NCBI RefSeq assembly: GCF_004959925.1
Contig: NZ_SPUW01000001.1
Location: 496,001 to 560,000, forward strand
Direction of reading: 5' to 3'
DNA: 64,000 bases
Source of the DNA: Pseudooceanicola onchidii
GTDB taxonomy: Bacteria; Pseudomonadota; Alphaproteobacteria; Rhodobacterales; Rhodobacteraceae
The notes beneath the pieces were generated by a model. It did not search any database. It saw only the letters and a program-made list of their open reading frames with translations, and had not been told where the DNA came from. Below, in pieces: positions 17,667-27,289 of the stretch (the first letter of the stretch is position 1; every line of letters starts with the position of its first letter). The translations under genes were made by a program, and so were the position numbers.

Positions 17667-19910
17667 CTAGCCGTCGGCGCGCAGGAAATCCATCACCGGG
17701 CCGCGCACCGATTGCAGACCGTCCTCGCGCGCCTTGTCGATCACGCCGCGCAGGGCGGTCAGATCCGTCCGCATCAGAAGCGACTTGACCGGCCCGATCG
17801 ACGCGGGGCGCATCGACAGGGTGCGCAGGCCGATGGCGGCCAGGCAGAGCGCCTCGACCGGGCGGCCGGCATCTTCGCCGCAGAAGCTGAGCGTCGTGCC
17901 GGTGTCGGCGCAGCGGTCGACGATGCCCTGCAGGAAGGTCAGGAACGACACGTTCAGCGTGTCGTAGCGCCGCCGGACACGTTCGTTTTCGCGGTCGGCG
18001 GCAAAGAAGAACTGCTTGAGGTCATTGCCGCCGATCGACAGGAAATCGACCTCTTCGAAGAACCGCCGGGGGGCATAGGCGAGGCTGGGGGTTTCCAGCA
18101 TGGCGCCGATTTCCAGCGAAGCGGGCAGGGGGTGGCCAAGGATGCGCTCGCGCTCCATCGCCTTGTCCATCTCGGCCCGCGCGGCGCGGTATTCGTCGTA
18201 TTGCGCCACGAAGGGGAACATGACCGACAGCGCGCGCCCGTTGGCGGCCCGGATCAGCGCCTGAAGCTGCATCCGCATGACGCCGGGCTTGTCCAGCCCG
18301 ACCCGGATCGCGCGCCAGCCAAGCGCCGGGTTGGGTTCGTCCGTCGGCTTCATGTAGGACAGCACCTTGTCCGACCCGATGTCGAGCGTACGGAAGACCA
18401 CCTTGCGCCCCGCAGCCGAATCCATGACCCGGGCATAGAGCGCCGAAAGCTCGGACCGGCGCGGCATCTGGTTGCGGATCAGGAACTGCAGTTCGGTCCG
18501 GAACAGGCCCACGCCCTCGGCCCCTGATCCCGCCAGCGACGGCAGGTCGGCCATCAGGCCCGCGTTCATCATCAGGTGCACGCGTTCGCCGCACATGGTC
18601 ACGGCGGGCAGGTCGCGGATCGACCCGTACCGTTCCTGCGCCTTGGCCTGCATCGCCATCTTGTCGCGGAAGGCCGTGACGACGGTATCCTCGGGGCGCA
18701 GGTGGGCGACGCCGTTGTCCCCGTCCAGCACGATGTGATCGCCGTTCAGCGCTTCGGTCGTGACGCGGTCGGCGTGGATGATCAGCGGGATCGCCAGCGA
18801 CCGCGCCACGATCGCTGCATGGGACCCGACCGACCCTTCCTCGAGCACGATGCCGCGCAGGCTCCGGCCATAGTCCAGCAGTTCGGCCGGGCCGATGTTG
18901 CGCGCGACGAGGATCGGATCGGCGGGCATGTCGGCGCCGGTTTCCTTGCCCTGGCCCGACAGGATCCGCAGCAGGCGGTTCGACAGGTCGTCGAGGTCAT
19001 GCAGGCGGCCGCGCAGGTAGGGATCGGTGATCGATTCCATCCGGGCCCGGGCCGTCGATTGTTCCTTTTCGACCGCCGCCTCGGCAGACAGGCCCCGCGC
19101 GACGTCTTCCTCCATCCGGCGCATCCAGCCCTTGGAGTTCGCGAACATCCGGTAGGCTTCCAGAACCTCGAGCTGTTCCTTGTCGTCCTCGGCGATGCCC
19201 GAGACCATCCGGTCCACCGCATCGCGCAGCTGTTCCGTCGCCTCTTGCAGGCGTTCGCGTTCGCGGTGCGGGTCTTCGGCGATCGGGTTGGTGATGACCA
19301 CGCGCGGCTCGTGCAGCCAGACATGGCCTTCGGCGGTGCCTTCCTGGCCCGTGGTGCCCCGGAAGACGACCGGCTTGGTGTGCAGCGCCGACAGGGCCGC
19401 GCCCTCGCCGACAAAGACGCCCAGTTCGGCCATTTCGGCCAGCACCATGGCAACGACTTCCAGCAGCGTGATCTCGTCTTCGGAAAACCGCCGCGCGATC
19501 TTGGACTGCACGACCAGGACGCCCAGCTTTTCACCAAGCCGCTGGATCGGCACGCCCGCAAAGGACGAATAGATCTCCTCGCCCGTCTCGGCCATGTAGC
19601 GAAAGCCCGGTTCCGACGGCGCATCGGGCGTGTTGATCAGGCGGCCGGTGCGCGCCACGCGACCGACCAGGCCTTCGCCCAGCCGCATCCGGGTCTGGTG
19701 GACGGCTTCAGCCTTCAGGCCCTCGGTCGCGCAGAGTTCAAGCGTTTCGGAATCGCGGAACAGATAGACCGAACACACCTCGGTCCGCATCGAATCGGCG
19801 ATCAGGTGGGTGATCTTGTCGAGCCTTGCCTGACCGGCCGCCTCTTCGGCCATCGCCGTGCGGAGCCGGGCCAGCATGGAGCGGCTGTCGGTCTGGAAGT
19901 CATGCGTCAT
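17667..19910 (-). CDS. ptsP: PTS enzyme I-Ntr (phosphoenolpyruvate-protein phosphotransferase PtsP)
   Basis: 747 residues. A GAF domain occupies about 20-165, followed by the EI N-domain, the phospho-histidine domain with H364 in VGSHAAIVARS, and the C-terminal PEP-binding TIM barrel with SIGGNDLKQFFFAADR and the late SFCGEDAGRP region. EI-Ntr passes phosphate from PEP to NPr and EIIA-Ntr, a regulatory chain sensitive to nitrogen through the GAF domain. It is a single gene converging on apt with six bases between them. ATG 19910 is chosen; 89 further upstream codons read open but carry no family similarity. Confidence 0.94.
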   Translation of the reverse strand: MTHDFQTDSRSMLARLRTAMAEEAAGQARLDKITHLIADSMRTEVCSVYLFRDSETLELCATEGLKAEAVHQTRMRLGEGLVGRVARTGRLINTPDAPSEPGFRYMAETGEEIYSSFAGVPIQRLGEKLGVLVVQSKIARRFSEDEITLLEVVAMVLAEMAELGVFVGEGAALSALHTKPVVFRGTTGQEGTAEGHVWLHEPRVVITNPIAEDPHRERERLQEATEQLRDAVDRMVSGIAEDDKEQLEVLEAYRMFANSKGWMRRMEEDVARGLSAEAAVEKEQSTARARMESITDPYLRGRLHDLDDLSNRLLRILSGQGKETGADMPADPILVARNIGPAELLDYGRSLRGIVLEEGSVGSHAAIVARSLAIPLIIHADRVTTEALNGDHIVLDGDNGVAHLRPEDTVVTAFRDKMAMQAKAQERYGSIRDLPAVTMCGERVHLMMNAGLMADLPSLAGSGAEGVGLFRTELQFLIRNQMPRRSELSALYARVMDSAAGRKVVFRTLDIGSDKVLSYMKPTDEPNPALGWRAIRVGLDKPGVMRMQLQALIRAANGRALSVMFPFVAQYDEYRAARAEMDKAMERERILGHPLPASLEIGAMLETPSLAYAPRRFFEEVDFLSIGGNDLKQFFFAADRENERVRRRYDTLNVSFLTFLQGIVDRCADTGTTLSFCGEDAGRPVEALCLAAIGLRTLSMRPASIGPVKSLLMRTDLTALRGVIDKAREDGLQSVRGPVMDFLRADG

Positions 19911-20050
19911 GTCGCGGATCAGCGTCCCTTTCCTCTGGTGTTGCTTAGACCAGAAGAGGCGGCAATGCCAAATGGTTCTGACCTTGCGCCGCCCGGTTGG
20001 GCGCGAGTGTCGCGGGCTTGGGCATGTCCTGACCGATCGGCGGGCGATCC

Positions 20051-20431
20051 CTAGCCGATGTCCAGCACCTTGACCCAGTTTCCGTGAACCCAGCCCTTGA
20101 ACGTGTAGGGCAGGGCGCGCGGCGTGGTGGAACAGCCAAAGTCCTCGCCGTTCGACCGGTAGACAACGCCGTACCAATCCCCGCGCTTCTCGTAGATCTC
20201 AAGCCGGTCACCGTTGTGCACTTCGTCCAGCTTGCGGAAATTCGACCCCGGCCCGGACCGCACCGACAGGAACCCGTCGCCGCCGGCCTTGAGGCCGTGG
20301 ACCTGTCCGATCTGGTACCAGGCGGCTTCGCAGTCGCGATAGGGGTTTTCGGTGATCGGCACGTCCAACTGGTTGGCATGGGCCATCAGCGGCGTCAGGG
20401 CGATCAGGGTGGACAGGGCAAACCGGCGCAT
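20051..20431 (-). CDS. Exported SH3-like domain protein
   Basis: 126 residues. A signal peptide (about 1-19, ending MAHA-N) precedes a mature domain with SVRSGPGSNFRKLDEVHNGDRLEIYEKRGDWYGVVY, the bacterial SH3 (SH3b) signature. Such proteins bind peptidoglycan or act as periplasmic scaffolds. Two cysteines (DCEAAW and FGCSTTP) could form a disulfide. ATG 20431 gives the signal peptide; nine extra upstream codons are open. Function beyond the fold is unknown. Confidence 0.85.
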   Translation of the reverse strand: MRRFALSTLIALTPLMAHANQLDVPITENPYRDCEAAWYQIGQVHGLKAGGDGFLSVRSGPGSNFRKLDEVHNGDRLEIYEKRGDWYGVVYRSNGEDFGCSTTPRALPYTFKGWVHGNWVKVLDIG

Positions 20432-20514
20432 CGGGACCTCACAAGGAAAAGGGGGCAATCAATGCCCCCATCCTAGATCCGATTCTGCGAATGCCCCAAG
20501 GACAGACTGGCCGG

Positions 20515-21750
20515 TCAGGCCTTTTCCAGCTCGAAGGTGTCGTGAAGCGCCTGAACGGCCAGCTCCATGTACTTCCGGTCGATCAGGACCGAGATCTTGA
20601 TCTCGGAGGTGGCGATGACCTTGATGTTGACGCCTTCGTCCGACAGCGTCTTGAACATCTGCGCTGCGACGCCCGACTGCGACCGCATGCCGATGCCCAC
20701 GGCCGAGACCTTGGCGACGTTGGTGTCCGCGATGAGATCATGGAAGTTGATCTGATCGGCATCCTTTGCCGCGTTCAGCGCCTTTTCGGCCCGCGCGACC
20801 TGATCGACAGGGCACGAGAAGGTCATGTCGGTGCGACCTTCCTCGGCGATGTTCTGGATGATCATGTCGACGTTGATGCCGGCCTCGGCCAGCGGGCCGA
20901 AGATCGCGGCGGCAATGCCGGGGCGGTCGGCGACCGAGATGAGGGTCATCTTCGCCTCGTCGCGCGAATAGGCGATACCCGAAACCGGACGGTTTTCCAT
21001 GATTTCCTCCTCGGCACAGACCAGCGTGCCGGCTTCATCAGATTGTTCCTCGAAGGACGACAGCACCCGCAGCCGTACCCCGAACCGCATGGCAAGTTCG
21101 ACCGACCGGGTCTGCAGGACCTTGGCGCCAAGCGAGGCCAGTTCCAGCATTTCCTCGAAGGCGATCTTGTCGAGCTTGCGGGCCTTGTCGGTGATCCGCG
21201 GGTCGGTGGTATAGACCCCGTCCACGTCGGTGTAGATGTCGCAGCGTTCCGCACCGAAGGCCGCGGCAAAGGCGACGGCGGTCGTGTCGGACCCGCCCCG
21301 GCCAAGCGTGGTGATCCGGCCTTCGGGGCTGATGCCCTGGAAGCCCGCGACCACGGCCACCTTCATGCCTTCTGCGAATTTCGCATTGATGTTGTCAGTC
21401 GGGATCTCTTCGATCCGGGCCGAGCTGTGCGCGTTGTTCGTCTTCAGCGGCACCTGCCAGCCCTGCCAGGACCGCGCGGGCACGTCCATTTCCTGCAAAG
21501 TCAGCGCCATCAGGCCTGCGGTGACATTCTCGCCCGAGGACACCACCGCATCGTATTCGCGTGCATCGTAGAATTTCGAGGTCTCGTTGACCCAGCCGAC
21601 CAGTTCGTTGGTCTTGCCGGACATGGCCGAGACGATGACGATCACGTCATAGCCCTTCGCGACCTCGACACCGACGCGCTTGGCGGCGCGCTTGATGCGG
21701 TCCAGCGTGGCGACTGACGTGCCGCCAAATTTCATCACGAGAACGGGCAT
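20515..21750 (-). CDS. lysC: Aspartate kinase
   Basis: 411 residues, first enzyme of lysine, threonine and methionine synthesis. The N-terminal catalytic region starts MPVLVMKFGGTSVA with KFGGTS as nucleotide/aspartate binding signature, and GRGGSDTTAVAFAAA lies at about 170-185. Two ACT domains from about 265 onward (region starting SGIAYSRDEAKMTLISVAD, then VSAVGIGMRSQSGVAAQMF) provide feedback control by lysine and threonine. Transcribed alone here, upstream of the SH3-like gene on the same strand. Confidence 0.96.
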   Translation of the reverse strand: MPVLVMKFGGTSVATLDRIKRAAKRVGVEVAKGYDVIVIVSAMSGKTNELVGWVNETSKFYDAREYDAVVSSGENVTAGLMALTLQEMDVPARSWQGWQVPLKTNNAHSSARIEEIPTDNINAKFAEGMKVAVVAGFQGISPEGRITTLGRGGSDTTAVAFAAAFGAERCDIYTDVDGVYTTDPRITDKARKLDKIAFEEMLELASLGAKVLQTRSVELAMRFGVRLRVLSSFEEQSDEAGTLVCAEEEIMENRPVSGIAYSRDEAKMTLISVADRPGIAAAIFGPLAEAGINVDMIIQNIAEEGRTDMTFSCPVDQVARAEKALNAAKDADQINFHDLIADTNVAKVSAVGIGMRSQSGVAAQMFKTLSDEGVNIKVIATSEIKISVLIDRKYMELAVQALHDTFELEKA

Positions 21751-21835
21751 GAACGCTCCCCAACCTTGTTCCGCGGCGGTTTAGTGAGGTCGGCGGGAAA
21801 GCGCAAGACTGCCAATTGCCGTCACGGCACGGGTA

Positions 21836-22480
21836 TCAGAAGGGGACGGGGGTGCCGTCGTAGGATTCGAAACAGCCCGAGGTTGCGGGCGACAGGGCGT
21901 CAAACCGCGCCATGAGGCCCTGGGCCGAAGCCTCGACGCTGATGTCGGCGCCCGATCCGCCCATGTCGGTGCGGACCCAGCCCGGGTGATAGGCGCCGAC
22001 CGCGACCGCGCCCTTAAGGTCCTGCGCCAGGTTGCGCGCGACGTTGACCGCCGCCGCCTTGGACGCGCGATAGGTATAGGACCCGCCGGGCGCCCTCGCC
22101 TGGCTGCCCATGGCCGAGGCGATGACCGCAACCCTGGCCGATTGCGATTGCCGCAGCGCGGGTAGCAGCGCCTGAACCGTCAGGAAGGGCCCCGCCACGT
22201 TCACCGCCATCGACCGCGCCCAGAGATCCGCGCCGAAGCCGTCTTCAAGGCCATGCCCCTTGTCGAGGTAGACGCCCGCATTGCAGATCAGCAGGTCGAC
22301 GGGCCCACCTGCGACGGCCGTCAGAAGCGGGGCGAAATCCGGTGCCGCCTGGCTTAGGTCCAGCGGCAGAAGGGTGCCGCCCCGGGTCGAGGTTCCGATG
22401 ACCTCGTCGCCGCGCGCCGCATAGCGCGCCGCCAGTTCCGCGCCGATACCCCGGCTGGCGCCGGTGATCACGATCCGCAT
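21836..22480 (-). CDS. SDR-family NAD(P)-dependent oxidoreductase
   Basis: 214 residues. The cofactor motif TGASRGIG lies at residues 6-13, the NAG stretch at 67-69 (ICNAG), the catalytic serine at S122 (IASAMGS) and the active-site pair at Y137 and K141 (YRASK). It is a classical short-chain dehydrogenase of unknown substrate. It lies three bases downstream of the DUF1178 gene on the same strand and is likely co-transcribed with it. Confidence 0.92.
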   Translation of the reverse strand: MRIVITGASRGIGAELAARYAARGDEVIGTSTRGGTLLPLDLSQAAPDFAPLLTAVAGGPVDLLICNAGVYLDKGHGLEDGFGADLWARSMAVNVAGPFLTVQALLPALRQSQSARVAVIASAMGSQARAPGGSYTYRASKAAAVNVARNLAQDLKGAVAVGAYHPGWVRTDMGGSGADISVEASAQGLMARFDALSPATSGCFESYDGTPVPF

Positions 22481-22483
22481 GTC

Positions 22484-22918
22484 TCAGTTCGCCTTTCTGT
22501 TCGTCGCGAAGGGCAGCGGCATGACGGGCACGCCGTCTTCCAGAAGCTGCCTGGCATCCTCCAGCCGGGCCTCGCCATGGATCTGGCGCGCCTCGGCCTC
22601 TCCGTCGTGGATGCGCCGCGCCTCGCGGACGAAATCCTTGCCGACGTAATCCGACTCGGCCTCGATCTTCTTGCGCAGCTCGCGCAGCGCCTGTTCGGCG
22701 GGCGAGGCAGGCTCGGACAGCGGGCGGGGTGTGTCGGGGGTGGCCTTCTTGCGGCCAGTCGTGACACGCGGGGCCATCACGGCCTTTTCCACGCTGTCCG
22801 ACCCGCATATCGCGCAGGTCACCATGCCCTGGGCCTTCAGCGTGTCGAAGGCCGAGGCGGACTGAAACCAGCTGTCGAACCGGTGGTCCCGGTCACATCT
22901 GAGGCTGAACTGGATCAT
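22484..22918 (-). CDS. DUF1178 family protein
   Basis: 144 residues. N-terminal MIQFSLRCDRDHRFDSWFQSASAFD with C8, H12 and the CAIC pair C35/C38 gives a small zinc-ribbon-like module, followed by an acidic, charged helical region ending MPLPFATNRKAN. This matches the widespread alphaproteobacterial DUF1178 family, whose function is not known. It is followed closely by the SDR gene. Confidence 0.9.
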   Translation of the reverse strand: MIQFSLRCDRDHRFDSWFQSASAFDTLKAQGMVTCAICGSDSVEKAVMAPRVTTGRKKATPDTPRPLSEPASPAEQALRELRKKIEAESDYVGKDFVREARRIHDGEAEARQIHGEARLEDARQLLEDGVPVMPLPFATNRKAN

Positions 22919-22981
22919 CGATAACCTGTTCGCAAGACTGACACATTACATAGTCGCGATACGAGCCGATGCAAGCCGATG

Positions 22982-23455
22982 TCAGTCCAGCCCACGCGGA
23001 TCGAAGGTGCGGATCAGCGCCGCCAGCTCGGGCTCGTCCACCTTCTTGGCGGCCTTCTTGCGGCTGAACCATTTCCGGTCGCGTTCGTTCGCCTCGGGAT
23101 ATTCGGCGCGCAGAAGCCGGACGTGCACGGGAAACAGGGTGCCCACGCAAGGGATCTGGTGCCCGTCGTCCAGCAGCTTGAAATAGGTGTAATGCCCGAT
23201 CGGATCTTTCTGGACGCGCCCGATCACACCGGCCTCTTCCGCGGCCTCGGTCAGCGCGGCCTCATGCGGGTGCTTGCCCGCCATCGGCCAGCCCTTGGGC
23301 ACGATCCACCGCTTGGTGCCGCGGCTGGTGATCAGCAGGATGCGGATCTTGTCGTTGACGACCCGGTAGCACAGCGCCGCGTATTGTTCGCGGATCGAGG
23401 ACTCGTCCAGCTTGCGGAATTCCCGTGGGGTGGATGTGCGGTTCAGAAAGCTCAA
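22982..23455 (-). CDS. NUDIX hydrolase, diphosphoinositol-polyphosphate-phosphohydrolase type
   Basis: 157 residues. The core segment RWIVPKGWPMAGKHPHEA and ALTEAAEEAGVIG carries a divergent Nudix box: the downstream EEAG helix is intact, while the first glutamate of Gx5E is replaced by lysine. The KGWP lead-in is typical of DIPP-like NUDIX enzymes, which cut diphosphate bonds in dinucleoside polyphosphates or inositol pyrophosphates. The bacterial substrate is unknown. Likely transcribed with DUF1178 and SDR genes downstream. Confidence 0.88.
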   Translation of the reverse strand: MSFLNRTSTPREFRKLDESSIREQYAALCYRVVNDKIRILLITSRGTKRWIVPKGWPMAGKHPHEAALTEAAEEAGVIGRVQKDPIGHYTYFKLLDDGHQIPCVGTLFPVHVRLLRAEYPEANERDRKWFSRKKAAKKVDEPELAALIRTFDPRGLD

Positions 23456-23675
23456 GCAGGACCTCGCAGGGCGGGGCAGGGACGTCGGGACCGGACAGGG
23501 GCAGGGCCCGAGTGTCGGTCACCCTTGTAAATATATTGCAAACGCCGATCCGCACAAATGAAACCGCAGATCAACCGTGGCACGACTGGCGTTGCAGCCC
23601 GTCGCGGCGGCGCGAAACGCCGCCCCGCGCACCGCTTGCCCTTCCATTTCGGCCCGAATGCGGTAAGACGGATTA

Positions 23676-24374
23676 ATGTCGTCTTCCGTCATCAGGGCCT
23701 TCTCGGTCCATCTTCTGACGGCCACCGGTGCCGTTTTCGCCATGCTCGCCCTGCTTGCCGCGGTGGACGGGCGTTGGGGAAACATGTTCCTGTGGCTGGT
23801 CGTCGCCTTCGCCGTTGATGGCATCGACGGGCCGCTGGCGCGAAAGTACGACGTGCGGACCCACGCGCCGCATATCGACGGCGCGCTGCTGGACCTGATC
23901 ATCGACTACCTGACCTACGTGTTCATCCCGGCCTACGCGCTGTTCCAGTCCGGCATCCTGCCCGGCATCTGGGCCTGGGGTGCGCTGTTCTGGATCACCC
24001 TGACCAGCGGGCTGTATTTCGCCGGCAACTGGATGAAGATGACCGACAACAGTTTCCAGGGCTTCCCCGGCTGTTGGAACATGATGATCCTTGTGCTTTT
24101 TGCGACCGAACCGCCGACCTGGACGATCATGACGCTGATCCTCGTGCTGTCGGTGGCGATGTTCCTGCCTCTCAAGTTCATCCATCCGACACGCACCGTC
24201 CGCTGGCGGCGCCTGTCGCTGCCGATCGCCGTGCTCTGGACCGTCTTCGGGGCCTGGGCTTCGGTCGCGCATTTCGATCCCGGGCACGTCGTCCAGGTCG
24301 GCCTTTTCGCCACCAGCCTTTACCTTCTGGGCGCCGGGATCGCGCAGCAGATCCTGGACAGACTCGCCCGCTGA
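23676..24374 (+). CDS. pcs: Phosphatidylcholine synthase
   Basis: 232 residues, a CDP-alcohol phosphotransferase of the inner membrane with several spans. The modified motif described for Pcs, DGx2ARx12Gx3Dx3D, is met exactly: D51, G52, A55, R56, then G69, D73 and D77. Normal CDP-alcohol transferases have eight rather than twelve residues after AR, so the spacing identifies phosphatidylcholine synthase, which condenses choline with CDP-diacylglycerol. Host-like choline lipid in bacterial membranes is common in this order. It is transcribed alone, 133 bases before the polyamine importer. Confidence 0.95.
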   Translation: MSSSVIRAFSVHLLTATGAVFAMLALLAAVDGRWGNMFLWLVVAFAVDGIDGPLARKYDVRTHAPHIDGALLDLIIDYLTYVFIPAYALFQSGILPGIWAWGALFWITLTSGLYFAGNWMKMTDNSFQGFPGCWNMMILVLFATEPPTWTIMTLILVLSVAMFLPLKFIHPTRTVRWRRLSLPIAVLWTVFGAWASVAHFDPGHVVQVGLFATSLYLLGAGIAQQILDRLAR

Positions 24375-24507
24375 TCCGGGGCCGTACCCCGCAAGTGCCC
24401 GACATTTTTGCACAATCGGCGATGACCCCTGGCGCGACACCCAGGGCAAAACGACAGGCTTGAAGTAAATCCCGCCCTGCGCTCTAGTAGGTCGGCGGGG
24501 GTGTGCA

Positions 24508-25569
24508 TTGACAGATCAAGCAGCTGTAGAAGCCAGGAACGCGGCGCGACATTACGGGTCGGGCCAGTCCGTCGTGAAGGCGCTGGACGACGTGTCGCTG
24601 ACCATCCGGAAGGGCGAATTCTTCACCCTCCTCGGGCCATCGGGCTGCGGCAAGACCACGCTGTTGCGCCTGATCGCCGGGTTTGAAACCCCGACGTCCG
24701 GTCAGATCCTGCTGTCCGGGCAGGACATCACCGACATTCCGCCGAACAAGCGCAAGGTGAACACCGTCTTTCAGAGCTATGCGCTGTTCCCGCACCTGTC
24801 GGTCGCCGCCAATATCGCCTTCGGGCTTGAGATGCTGGGCCGACCCAAGGCCGAAACCGCCGCCCGGGTCGAAGAGATGCTGGCCCTTGTCCGGCTGGAC
24901 CAGATGGCCGACCGCAAGCCCGCGATGCTGTCGGGCGGGCAGCAGCAGCGGGTGGCGCTGGCCCGTGCGCTGGCCCCGGGGCCAGAGGTGTTGCTGCTGG
25001 ACGAACCGCTGTCGGCGCTTGATCTGAAGCTGCGCAAGGAGATGCAGCTGGAACTCAAGCGGTTGCAGACCGAAACCGGCATCACCTTCGTCTTCGTCAC
25101 CCACGACCAGGAAGAGGCGCTGACCATGTCCGACCGCATCGGCGTGATGCGGGCAGGCAAGCTTCAGCAGGTCGGCGGACCGCGCGAAATCTACAACGGC
25201 CCCGTGAACCGCTTTGTCGCCGATTTCATCGGAGAGACGAACTTTCTGACCGGCACGCTTGAGGCGGGTCGGGTGCGGCTGCCGTCGGGCGAAATGCTCG
25301 ACGTGCCGGAGGCCACGGGGCAGGGTGAGGTGACGCTGGCCATCCGGCCCGAACAGATCCGGATCGACCCGGAGGGCGCACTTGAGGCGCGGCTGACCCA
25401 GACGGTCTATTTCGGCACCGACACGCACTGCCATCTGCAGCTGAAGGACGGGACCGAGATCGTGGCGCGCCTGCAGTCTCCGCCCTCGGGCGATGTCGGG
25501 CTGAGCATCGGAGAGACGCTGCGCCTGTCACCCGTACCCGGATCGGTGCAGGTGCTGGAGGGGGACTGA
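24508..25569 (+). CDS. potA: Spermidine/putrescine-type ABC transporter ATP-binding protein
   Basis: 353 residues. Walker A is GPSGCGKTT (about 45-53), the signature is [15 protein letters not shown], and Walker B is [11 protein letters not shown]; a C-terminal TOBE domain follows (about 265-350). It couples ATP hydrolysis to polyamine uptake. The start is TTG at 24508, preceded by GGCGGGGG. It leads potA-potB-potC-potD; potB begins two bases after its stop. Confidence 0.94.
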   Translation: MTDQAAVEARNAARHYGSGQSVVKALDDVSLTIRKGEFFTLLGPSGCGKTTLLRLIAGFETPTSGQILLSGQDITDIPPNKRKVNTVFQSYALFPHLSVAANIAFGLEMLGRPKAETAARVEEMLALVRLDQMADRKPAMLSGGQQQRVALARALAPGPEVLLLDEPLSALDLKLRKEMQLELKRLQTETGITFVFVTHDQEEALTMSDRIGVMRAGKLQQVGGPREIYNGPVNRFVADFIGETNFLTGTLEAGRVRLPSGEMLDVPEATGQGEVTLAIRPEQIRIDPEGALEARLTQTVYFGTDTHCHLQLKDGTEIVARLQSPPSGDVGLSIGETLRLSPVPGSVQVLEGD

Positions 25570-25570
25570 C

Positions 25571-26464
25571 ATGGCCCTGTCGCAATCCGCCAGGAACGGA
25601 TGGCTGCTGTCTGCCCCGGCGCTGATCCTTCTGGCCGTCGGGGCGGCGGGCCCGCTGCTGATCGTGGTGATCTATTCCTTTCTCACACCCGGCGATTTCT
25701 CGGGCGTGGAATGGACCTTCACCACCGAAGCCTGGTTCCGCGTCTTCTTTGAACGCGACATCTTCGACGACACGGTGTCGGCCGCCGATGCGCATCTGAC
25801 GATCTTCTGGCGGTCGCTGAAACTGTCGCTGCTGACCACGCTCGCGACCTTCGTGGTCGGCTTCCCGATGGCCTGGTTCATCGCCACGCAACCGCCGAAC
25901 CGCCGCGCGGCCTGGCTGTTTCTGATCACCATTCCCTTCTGGACGAACCTGCTGATCCGGACCTTCGCGATTCTTGAGATCATCCGCAATCAGGGCCTGC
26001 TGAATTCTTTCCTGCTCTGGCTCGGGGTGATCAACGACCCTCTGCAGATCCTTTATACCGACACGGCGGTGCTGATCGGCATGGCCTATGTCTACCTGCC
26101 GCTGATGGTGCTGCCGCTGTTCGCCGCCATCGACCGGTTCGATTTCAAGCTGATCGAGGCGGGCTATGACCTCTATGCCTCGCGCTGGCAGGTGCTGCGC
26201 CGGATCGTCGTGCCGATCGTGCGGCCGGGGATCGTGGCGGGCTCGATCCTGGTCTTTGTCCCGTCGCTTGGCGCCTATGTGACCCCGCGTATCCTGGGCG
26301 GCGGCAAGAACATGATGTTGGGCAACTTTATTGAGCTACAGTTCGGCCAGGGGCGCAACTGGCCGCTTGGCGCGGCCTTGTCGATGCTGCTGCTGGTGAT
26401 CGTGCTGACCGCGCTTCTGGCCTATGTCCGCGTGACCTCGTCCGAGGGTCGCCAGAATGTCTAG
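25571..26464 (+). CDS. potB: Polyamine ABC transporter permease B
   Basis: 297 residues with about six membrane spans, the binding-protein-dependent transport permease fold. The EAA-type coupling loop is seen in EAGYDLYASRWQVLRRIVVPIVRPGIVAG near 195-225. It forms half the membrane channel with PotC. The coding region overlaps potC by eight bases, and it follows potA without a gap. Confidence 0.92.
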   Translation: MALSQSARNGWLLSAPALILLAVGAAGPLLIVVIYSFLTPGDFSGVEWTFTTEAWFRVFFERDIFDDTVSAADAHLTIFWRSLKLSLLTTLATFVVGFPMAWFIATQPPNRRAAWLFLITIPFWTNLLIRTFAILEIIRNQGLLNSFLLWLGVINDPLQILYTDTAVLIGMAYVYLPLMVLPLFAAIDRFDFKLIEAGYDLYASRWQVLRRIVVPIVRPGIVAGSILVFVPSLGAYVTPRILGGGKNMMLGNFIELQFGQGRNWPLGAALSMLLLVIVLTALLAYVRVTSSEGRQNV

Positions 26465-27260
26465 GCGCGACTTCAATATCGCCGCCATGCCCGGCTTTGC
26501 CACCATCGCGATCGCGGCCTTTGTGCTGCTGTATATGCCGATCGTGACCATGGTGATCTACAGCTTCAACGCGTCGGATTCGGTCGCGCTCTGGGGTGGG
26601 TTTTCGCTGCGGTGGTACGCCATCGCCTGGGAAAACGACTTCGTCAAAGAGGCAACCGTGCGGTCGCTGGTCCTGGCCGCCTCGGCCGCCGTCATCGCGT
26701 CCGCCCTGGCCACGCTGGCCGCGCTTGGCACCACGCGGCGCAAGCGGTTCAAGGGACAGACCTTCATCTACGTGATGATCAACCAGCCGCTGATGGTGCC
26801 CGAAATCGTCACCGCCGTGGCGCTGCTGATCTTCTTCGCCGCGATCAAGAAGGCGACGGGCTATACTGGCCTGGGCTACCTGATCCTGGCGCATTCCGCC
26901 TTTTGCGTGCCCTTCGCCTACCTGCCGATCCGGGCGCGGCTTGAAGGCATGGACCTGACGCTGGAACGGGCAGCCGCCGACCTTTATGCCACGCCGTTCC
27001 AGACCTTCCGCCGTATTACCCTGCCGCTCATGGCGCCGGGGATCGCGGCGGGCGCGATGCTGAGCTTCGTGATTTCGCTTGATGACGTTATCATCACCGA
27101 GTTCGTCAAATCCGCCGGACAGGATACGCTGCCGACCTACATGCTGGGTCAGCTGCGCCGCGCGGTCACGCCCGAGGTCAACGCGATCTCGACGGCGCTG
27201 CTGGTGCTGACAGTTCTGATGCTGACGGCCTTTTTCCTGCTGACAAGAAAACGGGGCTGA
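26457..27260 (+). CDS. potC: Polyamine ABC transporter permease C
   Basis: 267 residues, six hydrophobic spans. The N-terminal span is preceded by a short basic region (MSRRDFN), and the coupling loop appears as ERAAADLYATPFQTFRRITLPLMAPGIAAG near 165-200. The conserved block SLDDVIITEFV is typical of PotC and absent from PotB. Its start lies inside potB, which implies translational coupling. Confidence 0.92.
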   Translation: MSRRDFNIAAMPGFATIAIAAFVLLYMPIVTMVIYSFNASDSVALWGGFSLRWYAIAWENDFVKEATVRSLVLAASAAVIASALATLAALGTTRRKRFKGQTFIYVMINQPLMVPEIVTAVALLIFFAAIKKATGYTGLGYLILAHSAFCVPFAYLPIRARLEGMDLTLERAAADLYATPFQTFRRITLPLMAPGIAAGAMLSFVISLDDVIITEFVKSAGQDTLPTYMLGQLRRAVTPEVNAISTALLVLTVLMLTAFFLLTRKRG

Positions 27261-27289
27261 ACCCCGGATTGACCAACAAGGAGTAACTC

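Noticed and set aside
19940-19960. Third copy of the REP-like module
   Set aside because: Only about ten bases match (GACCAGAAGA); too short to call a copy.
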